Part shown: positions 40,178 to 47,453 of the stretch, one piece after another
How positions within the stretch are numbered: the first letter of the stretch is position 1
Layout of the letters: the number at the start of each line of letters is the position of its first letter
DNA from: RGIG5579 sp045543495
GTDB lineage: Bacteria; Bacillota; Clostridia; Oscillospirales; SIG627
Length of the DNA: 64,000 nt
Reading direction: 5' to 3'
NCBI GenBank assembly: GCA_045543495.1
Contig: JAZQMO010000053.1
Span: 40,077-104,076 of the forward strand
Translations under genes and position numbers: made by a program
Notes under the pieces: model-generated
What the model was told of the DNA's origin: nothing
The model's database searches: none
Seen by the model: only the letters and a program-made list of their open reading frames with translations

Positions 40178-41041
40178 ATGGCAGAAATCAAACTGGAACA
40201 TGTTACGTACCTTTACGGTGCGGAAACGCCCTTTGAAAAAGCGGCGCTTCGTGATGTGAATCTTACCTTCACCCCGGGGGTTATTACCGGCATCATCGGT
40301 CATACCGGCTCGGGAAAAAGCACGCTTGCACAGCTGTTAAACGGAATCCTCCGTCCCACCGAAGGCCGTGTCCTTTTAGATGGGGAGGAATTTGCCGATG
40401 ACCCCAAGCTTCGCCACCGTACCCGTTTCCGTGTAGGACTTGTGTTTCAATATCCCGAATATCAGCTTTTTGAAGAAACCGTGTATCAGGATATTGCCTT
40501 CGGACCCAAGAATATGGGAAAAAGCGAAGAAGAGATCCGACTTCTTGTAAAGGATGCCGCTCATTTTACAGGCGTGGAGGAGTCTTGGATGACAAAATCC
40601 CCCTTTGAGCTTTCAGGGGGGCAAAAAAGAAGAGTTGCCATTGCAGGCGTTCTTGCAATGGATCCTGAGGTTTTGGTTTTGGATGAACCCGCCGCAGGCT
40701 TGGACCCCAGCGGAAGGGAAGAGATTCTCGGCCGTTTGCGTGCCTATCAGAGAGAACGGAAAAAGACGGTTCTTTTGATTTCCCACAGTATGGAGGACAT
40801 TGCCCGCTACGCCGATGAGCTTCTTGTCTTAAAGGATGGCGAGGCCTTTTTCCACGGCCCTATGGAAGAGATTTTTTTCGATGCCTCCCGTCTTTTTGAA
40901 GCACACTTGGCGCTTCCGCAGGTAACGCTTCTGATGCGTCGGCTGAAGGAAGCCGGCCTTCCCGTTTCGGATTCTGTTTATACGGTGGAAAACGCCGTAT
41001 CGGAATTGAAAAAATGCTTGAGGGAGGGAAGAGAATGTTAA
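40178..41041 (+). CDS. ecfA2: ECF transporter ATPase subunit A2
   Basis: 287 residues. It has Walker A GHTGSGKST, VFQYPEYQLFEETVYQDIAFGPKN, LSGGQKRR and VLVLDEPAAGLDP. The FQYPEYQLF form is characteristic of EcfA2 as against the FQNPDNQ of EcfA1. It starts one base after ecfA1 and overlaps ecfT. Confidence 0.94.
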   Translation: MAEIKLEHVTYLYGAETPFEKAALRDVNLTFTPGVITGIIGHTGSGKSTLAQLLNGILRPTEGRVLLDGEEFADDPKLRHRTRFRVGLVFQYPEYQLFEETVYQDIAFGPKNMGKSEEEIRLLVKDAAHFTGVEESWMTKSPFELSGGQKRRVAIAGVLAMDPEVLVLDEPAAGLDPSGREEILGRLRAYQRERKKTVLLISHSMEDIARYADELLVLKDGEAFFHGPMEEIFFDASRLFEAHLALPQVTLLMRRLKEAGLPVSDSVYTVENAVSELKKCLREGREC

Positions 41042-41862
41042 AGGATATTACCTTGGGTCAGTTTTTCCCCGGAAACAGCCCTCTTCATAAATTGGACCCC
41101 AGAATGAAGATCCTGTTGATGCTGGTCTTCGTGGTGTTTGTGTTTTTTGCGAACAATCTTTTGTCCTTTCTGTATCTTGGCTTCGTGGTTTTTGTTATGA
41201 TCCTTCTTTCGGGGATCGGCTTCGGCGTGATTCTGAAGGGACTGAAGCCTGTTGTGTTTATTTCAATTTTCACGGCACTGATCAATCTGTTTTGGACGAC
41301 AGGTGCCGATCCTATTTTTGAGTTTTACTTTATCCGTATTTATCCCGAGGGGCTTTGGCGTGCGCTCTTTATGGTGATGCGCATTTTATCCTTGGTTACG
41401 GGAACCTGTATTCTTCTGACCTATACCACAAGTCCCATGGATCTGACCGACGGTCTTGAGAGCCTTCTTTCCCCTTTGAAAAAGCTGAAGGTTCCGGTTC
41501 ACGAGTTTGCCATGATGATGTCTCTGGCCCTTCGCTTTGTTCCTACCCTGATTGAAGAAACGGAAAAGATCATCAATGCGCAAAAGGCCCGTGGCGCCGA
41601 TTTTGAAACAGGAAGCTTGGTGCATCGTGCCAAGGCACTGATTCCCATTCTGATCCCTTTGTTTGTTTCCTCCTTTTCCCGTGCCACGGATCTTGCCGTA
41701 GCGATGGAATGCCGCTGCTATACGGGCGGTGAGGGAAGAACCAGAATGCGGGTGATGCGCCTTTCCTCCCGTGATTTTGCCGTAACCGCTCTGTTTCTTC
41801 TTGTATTCTGCGGTATTTTGCTTGTAAAAATGATTCCCTTTCCGGTGGGGGCTGTGTTATGA
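41035..41862 (+). CDS. ecfT: ECF transporter membrane subunit T
   Basis: 275 residues. It has the N-terminal LGQFFPGNSPLHKLDPRMKI block, about five to six membrane helices, and two coupling Ala-Arg motifs in AQKARGADF and AMECRCY. EcfT joins the ATPases to the vitamin-binding S subunit. No S subunit gene is nearby, as in group II ECF systems, where S genes are scattered. It overlaps ecfA2 by seven bases and truA by four. Confidence 0.93.
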   Translation: MLKDITLGQFFPGNSPLHKLDPRMKILLMLVFVVFVFFANNLLSFLYLGFVVFVMILLSGIGFGVILKGLKPVVFISIFTALINLFWTTGADPIFEFYFIRIYPEGLWRALFMVMRILSLVTGTCILLTYTTSPMDLTDGLESLLSPLKKLKVPVHEFAMMMSLALRFVPTLIEETEKIINAQKARGADFETGSLVHRAKALIPILIPLFVSSFSRATDLAVAMECRCYTGGEGRTRMRVMRLSSRDFAVTALFLLVFCGILLVKMIPFPVGAVL

Positions 41863-42590
41863 CCCGGGTGAAAATGACCCTCGCTTACGACGGAACCGAT
41901 TTTCACGGTTGGCAGCTTCAGTCCAATGCCGTAACGGTTCAGGAGACTTTGCAGAATGCGTTAAAAGAGCTTTTTGATACCACGGTATCGGTCTCGGGCT
42001 GCAGCAGAACCGATGCAGGGGTTCACGCAAAGAGTTTTGTGTGTCATTTTGACCTGCCCCGCTCTTTTCCTTTGGATAAATTGCCATTGGCGCTTAACGC
42101 CCATCTTCCCGGAAGCATTGGTGTTCTGTCAGCCCAAGAAACCGCAGAGGATTTTCACGCTCGGTTTTCTTGCCGAGGCAAAACCTATTCGTATTTATTG
42201 CATAACGCTCGCCTCAGAGATCCGTTTTTGGAAAACAGAGCCTATTTTTATCCCATTCCATTGGATGCTGATAGGATGAACCGTATCAGTAAGGCCTATA
42301 TCGGAGAAAAGGATTTTGCCGCTTTTATGGCAACCGGCTCTCAGGTGCAGGATACGGTTCGCAGGATCGAGGATTTTTCCGTAACGAGAGAGGGGGATCT
42401 TATTACCTTTCGTGTTACGGGAAACGGATTTCTCTACAATATGGTCAGGATCATGGTGGGTACCCTGATTTTGGCCGATCAAAATAAGCTTGATTTCAGC
42501 TTGGAGGAGATCATAGCGAGAAAGGACCGCACCTTAGCGGGGATTACGGTTCCGCCGCAGGGACTTTATTTGGAAAAGGTCTACTATTGA
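41859..42590 (+). CDS. truA: tRNA pseudouridine(38-40) synthase
   Basis: 243 residues. The catalytic Asp is in GCSRTDAGVHA (about residue 52). AYDGTDFHGWQLQ at the start and the RIMVGTL block near the C-terminus are diagnostic. It modifies the tRNA anticodon arm. The ecfA-ecfA-ecfT-truA order is the common Firmicutes arrangement, usually beside ribosomal protein genes, here beside ruv genes. Confidence 0.95.
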   Translation: MTRVKMTLAYDGTDFHGWQLQSNAVTVQETLQNALKELFDTTVSVSGCSRTDAGVHAKSFVCHFDLPRSFPLDKLPLALNAHLPGSIGVLSAQETAEDFHARFSCRGKTYSYLLHNARLRDPFLENRAYFYPIPLDADRMNRISKAYIGEKDFAAFMATGSQVQDTVRRIEDFSVTREGDLITFRVTGNGFLYNMVRIMVGTLILADQNKLDFSLEEIIARKDRTLAGITVPPQGLYLEKVYY

Positions 42591-42631
42591 TTAAATCCAA
42601 ACCGAAAAGATCAAAATAGAAAGGAGAGTTT

Positions 42632-43795
42632 ATGAAAAAAACAGAGCAAAACGATGCCCCCCATTCAGAAAAGAAAGTAAAAAAGATTCGTCTTTATAAG
42701 TTCGTGACCATCAGCGTTTTGGTTCTCTTTCTTTTGCTTGGGCTTGTTGTTTTTGAAAATGATATTACCGTTGAAAACCTCCGCTATTTGATCAAATATT
42801 TGGATTTTTCCTCTGTTGGCAGCTACGATGAAGAAACGGTGATCCATTATAATGCGGATTCCTCCAATCGGTTTTATGTTTTTCGAGGGGATCTTGCCCG
42901 TGTCACGGAGGGGGGCATTTCCCTTTATGACCGTCGAGGAAGCGCCGTGATGACCGATTCCTTCAATATGTCGGAGCCCACCTGTGTAACCTCTGACCGT
43001 TATCTTGCGGTCTATGATCTTGGAGGTCATCAGGTTCGCATATACAATTCCTTCTCCCTTTTGTGTGAAAAGACCTTTGATTATGTGGTTCAATCTGTTT
43101 CCCTCAATTCGGATGGGGATTTCTGCGTGGTTACCTCAGAAAAGTCCTATCATTCCGCAGTCTTTGTCTTTGATCAGGATTTTAATGAGATCTATCGTTG
43201 GCTTTCTACGGATAAGTTTGCAACCGATGCGCATTTGAACGACAGCGACCATCTCACTCTTTCCACGGTCCGTGTGTATCAGGGCAGCCTTGTAAGTGAG
43301 ATCATTGAGCTGAAGCTTGGAAAAAAGGATCCCGTCTCTTCCTTTTCCTTTCAGGATCAGATGCCTCTGGCTCTTTCCTCCGATCGGAAGGGATGCTTGG
43401 TATTGACGGATGAAAACCTCAAATACCTGCAGGATGGTCAAGAGCTGCGCTCCGCACTCTTTCAAGAAGGGGGATTGGATCGGATCCGCTTTGGAGAAGA
43501 GCTTTGTGTGGCGGTTCAAAACGAGTTGTCAGTTGGCGTAAACTATTTGGTTCGTGTTTTCGACCGTGAGGCACAGGAGATTAACTCGGAAAAATTCTCG
43601 GTTCAGATCCGTGATGTTGAGGTGTATGACGATTCCGTTTATGTTTTAACCCATACAAGTCTGTTTGTGCTTCGTGAGGGGGAGAAAACGGCGGAGTACA
43701 GCCTTCAGGGCGATTATTCGGATCTTGGTGTATTATCCGAAAAGACTGTCATCCTTTGTTCGGATACCTCTGCAAAAATTCAAATTTTGAAATAA
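42632..43795 (+). CDS. DUF5711 family membrane-anchored beta-propeller-like protein
   Basis: 387 residues. A basic cytoplasmic tail (1-23), one membrane helix (about 25-45, VTISVLVLFLLLGLVVF), then a large extracytoplasmic region of repeated beta strands (for example VTEGGISLYDRRGSAV and VAVYDLGGHQVRIYN-like repeats) that predicts a beta-propeller. This is the DUF5711 layout found in Clostridia. The function is not established. AAAGGAG precedes its start. Confidence 0.75.
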   Translation: MKKTEQNDAPHSEKKVKKIRLYKFVTISVLVLFLLLGLVVFENDITVENLRYLIKYLDFSSVGSYDEETVIHYNADSSNRFYVFRGDLARVTEGGISLYDRRGSAVMTDSFNMSEPTCVTSDRYLAVYDLGGHQVRIYNSFSLLCEKTFDYVVQSVSLNSDGDFCVVTSEKSYHSAVFVFDQDFNEIYRWLSTDKFATDAHLNDSDHLTLSTVRVYQGSLVSEIIELKLGKKDPVSSFSFQDQMPLALSSDRKGCLVLTDENLKYLQDGQELRSALFQEGGLDRIRFGEELCVAVQNELSVGVNYLVRVFDREAQEINSEKFSVQIRDVEVYDDSVYVLTHTSLFVLREGEKTAEYSLQGDYSDLGVLSEKTVILCSDTSAKIQILK

Positions 43796-43809
43796 TGGAG
43801 CTATATACT

Positions 43810-44517
43810 ATGAATTGGATTGCTGATTTGTTGATCGTTCTCATCCTTGTGCTTTGCACCTTGATCGGTAAAAAGCGCGGCTTTATCAAAACCTTTTTCG
43901 GCTTTTTCGGAAGTCTGATCGCATTTGTGGTTTCCTCCGTTCTGTCGAAGCCCGTAGGAACCTTTCTTGCGGAAAAATGCTTTTCTCCCGTGATGAATCG
44001 GGTGCTTCTGGAAGCGCTTCGGGAAAAGATCGGCTCTGTGGAAACGGTGGATTTTTCCGTCTTGCCGGAGTCTGCTGCCGAAATTTTGGAAAAGTTCGGC
44101 ACCAATGCCGACAGCATCAATTCCTTCCTTGCCGCACAGAGTGAATTGGCGGGGCAACAGCTTCAGGATGCCGTGCTGGATTTCATTGTAAGACCTGTTT
44201 CCATAGCGGCGGGGGTATCGGTTGCTTTTATCGTTCTGTTCTTGGTGCTTGCAGTGGGAATTCGCATTTTGGTTCGTGCGCTGGATCTGATCTCCAAGCT
44301 TCCCATTCTGAATTTTTCCAACCGTTTTCTCGGTGCGGGAATCGGTTTTGTTTGGGGCGTTCTCTTGGCGGTCATAGTATCTGCCATTTTGACCGTTGCA
44401 GCGCCTGCTATGCAAAATACCGCACTCTTTGCAGCTTTTCATCCCGATGAGACGATTTTGGTAAAACTATTTTCCAAACTGGACTTTATTTTGTCAGCAA
44501 TAACCGGAAAGGCATAA
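43810..44517 (+). CDS. CvpA family membrane protein
   Basis: 235 residues. The opening NWIADLLIVLILVLCTLIGKKRGFIKTFFGFFG is the CvpA signature (a Gly-Lys/Arg-Lys-Gly turn between two helices). A periplasmic loop and two further helices follow. CvpA proteins affect envelope processes and colicin V export in other bacteria. ATG 43810 was chosen for its GGAG at nine bases. Confidence 0.83.
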   Translation: MNWIADLLIVLILVLCTLIGKKRGFIKTFFGFFGSLIAFVVSSVLSKPVGTFLAEKCFSPVMNRVLLEALREKIGSVETVDFSVLPESAAEILEKFGTNADSINSFLAAQSELAGQQLQDAVLDFIVRPVSIAAGVSVAFIVLFLVLAVGIRILVRALDLISKLPILNFSNRFLGAGIGFVWGVLLAVIVSAILTVAAPAMQNTALFAAFHPDETILVKLFSKLDFILSAITGKA

Positions 44518-44520
44518 AAA

Positions 44521-45135
44521 ATGAAAATACTCGGCTTCCAAAAAGAGCACATTCCCAATTACATTTCTGTATTTCGTATTGTTTTAATCCCTCTTTATGT
44601 TTTGCTGTTTTTTGGGATCATTCAATTGCGCCAAATGACCCAGCCTTTTTTAGCGGCAGGGCTTGTTTTCCTTCTGGCGGGCTTTTCCGATGCTTTGGAT
44701 GGGTACCTTGCCCGTCGCAACCATTGGATCTCCGATGTGGGAAAACTCCTTGACCCTCTTGCCGATAAGCTTTTGGAAGCAGTGGTCAGTGTGTGTCTCG
44801 CCATTGAGTTTCGAGGACCCTTTGTAATTTTATCTGCTATCATCATCACCAAAGAGATCGTAATGGTGATCGGTGCATATTTGATTATGTCAAAGAGTAA
44901 TGTGTACGTATCCGCCGTTTGGTGCGGAAAGCTTGCCACCATTGTTTGGTATTTATTGATTTGTGTGGTGCATTTCTTCCCCGATGCCGCAAAAGGGGAT
45001 ATGCTTCTTGCGGATGGTCTGTGTATTGTCGTTGTGCTTGTTATGATCATGGCTTTCGTGATCTATGTATTCAACTACGCTTCTCAAATTCAATCCACCA
45101 AGGATGCGATTATTCAAAACAAAAAGAAAAACTGA
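44521..45135 (+). CDS. pgsA: CDP-alcohol phosphatidyltransferase (probable PGP synthase)
   Basis: 204 residues with five to six membrane helices. The motif DALDGYLARRNHWISDVGKLLDPLADK satisfies D-G-x2-A-R-x8-G-x3-D-x3-D. PNYISVFRIVLIP at the N-terminus is typical of PgsA, which makes phosphatidylglycerol phosphate from CDP-diacylglycerol. It could instead be a cardiolipin-type synthase of the same family. Confidence 0.88.
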   Translation: MKILGFQKEHIPNYISVFRIVLIPLYVLLFFGIIQLRQMTQPFLAAGLVFLLAGFSDALDGYLARRNHWISDVGKLLDPLADKLLEAVVSVCLAIEFRGPFVILSAIIITKEIVMVIGAYLIMSKSNVYVSAVWCGKLATIVWYLLICVVHFFPDAAKGDMLLADGLCIVVVLVMIMAFVIYVFNYASQIQSTKDAIIQNKKKN

Positions 45136-45155
45136 TTGGAGCTTGGGATTTAAGA

Positions 45156-47453
45156 ATGAAATTGTGTTCCCGTTGTAAAAAAAGACCTGCTGTGATCTAT
45201 ATCAATAAGGTAGAAGGGGAAAAGGTCTCTACGGAAGGTCTTTGCCTTCGCTGTGCCAAGGATATGAAGATCAAATTCATCTGTGATTATATGGATAAAA
45301 TGGGAATCCGAGATGAAGATATGGATATGATCGAGCAGCAAATGGGTCAAATGATGGAAGGATTGGACGGTGCCGAAAATGCAAACGGTCCTGCCGACCT
45401 TTCTGCCCTGTTCGGTGCTGCCATGCCTCCTGTTGCCGAAGGGGAGGAGAATCTTCCTGCCGCCAATCCCTCCGAAGAGGAAAATGAGGAAGGAAATAAA
45501 GAGAAAAAGAAAAAGAAAAAATTCGGTAAAATGCTGGAGGGCTTCTGCATCCATTTAACGGCTCGTGCCGCCCGAGGAGAGCTTGACCGTGTCATCGGAA
45601 GAGAAGCGGAGCTTGACCGTGTGATCCAAATCCTCTGCCGCCGTCAAAAGAACAATCCCTGCCTGATCGGTGAGCCGGGTGTGGGAAAAACCGCCATTGC
45701 CGAGCATTTGGCCCAAAGCATTGTAGATGGGAAGGTGCCCACCCGCCTTTTGGACAAAGAGGTCTTTCTTTTGGATCTGACGGCAATGGTTGCGGGCACC
45801 CACTTCAGAGGGCAGTTTGAGAGCCGTGTGAAAAGCCTTGTGGAAGAGGTTAGGAAGCTGGGGAATATCATCCTTGTGATCGATGAGATCCATACCATCG
45901 TCGGGGCAGGGGATTCTGAAGGCGGAATGAGCTGTGCCAATATACTGAAGCCTGCTCTTTCCCGTGGGGAAATTCAGATCATCGGTGCCACCACCTTGGC
46001 GGAATATCGCAAGTATATTGAAAAAGATCAGGCGCTGGAAAGAAGATTTCAGCCTGTTATGGTAGAGGAGCCCACCGTTGCCAAAACCGTTGAGATTTTG
46101 AAAGGAATCAAAAAGTATTATGAGGGCTATCACGGCCTTTTGATTCCCGATCATATTTTGCGAACTGCGGTTTCTCTCTCCGAGCGCTATATTACCGATC
46201 GCTTTTTGCCCGATAAGGCCATCGACATTTTGGATGAGGCCTGTGCAAGAAAGGCGGTTGGCAGTGATGTGATCAATCGCATTGATGCACTGGAAAAGGA
46301 GCTTGAGGGGATTCGTGCGGAAAAGGAGGAACTGGAAGGGGTCAGCGAGCCCGATGATTCCACCTACGCCCGCCTTGCCGAAATCAAAGTGAGCCAGATC
46401 CGCAAGCAAGAAGAGTTTGAGGCTCTTTCCAAGGTTAGAGATACCATCACTCTGGAGCTTGACGATATTGCCGGTGTCATTGAATCCTGGACAGGAATTC
46501 CCGCCGCCAGTATATCGGAAAATGAGTTTGAAAAGATTGTATCCTTAAAGCGTGATCTTTCCCAATACATTATTGGGCAGGATCGTGCCGTGGATGCGGT
46601 TTGCCGTGCCATTAAGCGCCACCGTGCCGGTGTTGCGGTAAAGAAAAAGCCTGCCAGCTTTATTTTTGCAGGACCCACGGGTGTGGGAAAAACCGAGCTG
46701 GTCAAGGTTTTGGCGGCTCATTTGTTTGATTCCGTGGAATCACTGATCCGCCTTGATATGTCGGAATATATGGAAAAGCACGCCGTTTCTCGGATCATCG
46801 GCTCTCCTCCCGGTTATGTGGGGTATGACGATGCCGGTCAGCTGACGGAAAAGATCCGCAGAAAGCCTTATTCCGTCGTGCTTTTTGATGAGATCGAAAA
46901 GGCGCACCCCGATGTGTTGAATATCTTGCTCCAGATTTTGGATGAGGGCAAGATCAAGGATGCTCACGGAAAAGAGATCAATTTTGAAAATACCGTCATT
47001 GTAATGACGACCAATGCGGGAAGTCAGGTTGGCTCCGGTGTTACAGGCTTTGGACACAGCGTGTCCGATACCGAGGAAGCCAGAACCGCAAAGGGACTGG
47101 AAAGCTTTTTGCGTCCCGAATTCATCAACCGTATTGACGAAGTGATCACCTTCCGTAAGCTGTCCGCAGAGGATTTTGACCGTATTGCTTCTCTCAGGCT
47201 GAATGAATTAAAGGAAGCGATGAAGGAAAGGGGAATCGAGCTTCATTATGATGATGAGGTGGTTTCTCATATTTCGAAAAACAGCTTCAGTGATAAATAC
47301 GGGGCACGAAATATGGCAAGGTATTTGCAAAGAGCGGTGGAGGATCGCATTGCAGACCGCATTGTTGCGGATCGGGAAAAGAAGATTACCTCCATTCGTC
47401 TTGCGGTATCCAATGGAGAAATTGAAGCAAGGATCGATAAAGTAGACGTATGA
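45156..47453 (+). CDS. Clp/Hsp100 AAA+ ATPase with N-terminal zinc finger
   Basis: 765 residues. Residues 1-36 form a four-Cys zinc finger (Cys4, Cys7, Cys30, Cys33) like that of McsA. An acidic then Lys-rich linker (about 60-122) follows in place of the usual Clp_N repeats. Next come two AAA+ modules: Walker A GEPGVGKT (172-179) with Walker B VIDEIH, and GPTGVGKT (506-513) with LFDEIEKAH. The pore loop is AGTHFRGQFE. It probably unfolds proteins, perhaps for ClpP (a GFGH loop near 670). The McsA-like finger may recruit adaptors or arginine-phosphate-type signals. It overlaps the next gene by four bases. Confidence 0.9.
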   Translation: MKLCSRCKKRPAVIYINKVEGEKVSTEGLCLRCAKDMKIKFICDYMDKMGIRDEDMDMIEQQMGQMMEGLDGAENANGPADLSALFGAAMPPVAEGEENLPAANPSEEENEEGNKEKKKKKKFGKMLEGFCIHLTARAARGELDRVIGREAELDRVIQILCRRQKNNPCLIGEPGVGKTAIAEHLAQSIVDGKVPTRLLDKEVFLLDLTAMVAGTHFRGQFESRVKSLVEEVRKLGNIILVIDEIHTIVGAGDSEGGMSCANILKPALSRGEIQIIGATTLAEYRKYIEKDQALERRFQPVMVEEPTVAKTVEILKGIKKYYEGYHGLLIPDHILRTAVSLSERYITDRFLPDKAIDILDEACARKAVGSDVINRIDALEKELEGIRAEKEELEGVSEPDDSTYARLAEIKVSQIRKQEEFEALSKVRDTITLELDDIAGVIESWTGIPAASISENEFEKIVSLKRDLSQYIIGQDRAVDAVCRAIKRHRAGVAVKKKPASFIFAGPTGVGKTELVKVLAAHLFDSVESLIRLDMSEYMEKHAVSRIIGSPPGYVGYDDAGQLTEKIRRKPYSVVLFDEIEKAHPDVLNILLQILDEGKIKDAHGKEINFENTVIVMTTNAGSQVGSGVTGFGHSVSDTEEARTAKGLESFLRPEFINRIDEVITFRKLSAEDFDRIASLRLNELKEAMKERGIELHYDDEVVSHISKNSFSDKYGARNMARYLQRAVEDRIADRIVADREKKITSIRLAVSNGEIEARIDKVDV

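Noticed and set aside
44919..45155. 79-residue extension upstream of the Clp ATPase
   Set aside because: It overlaps pgsA in another frame. The four-Cys finger directly after ATG 45156 fits a true N-terminus.
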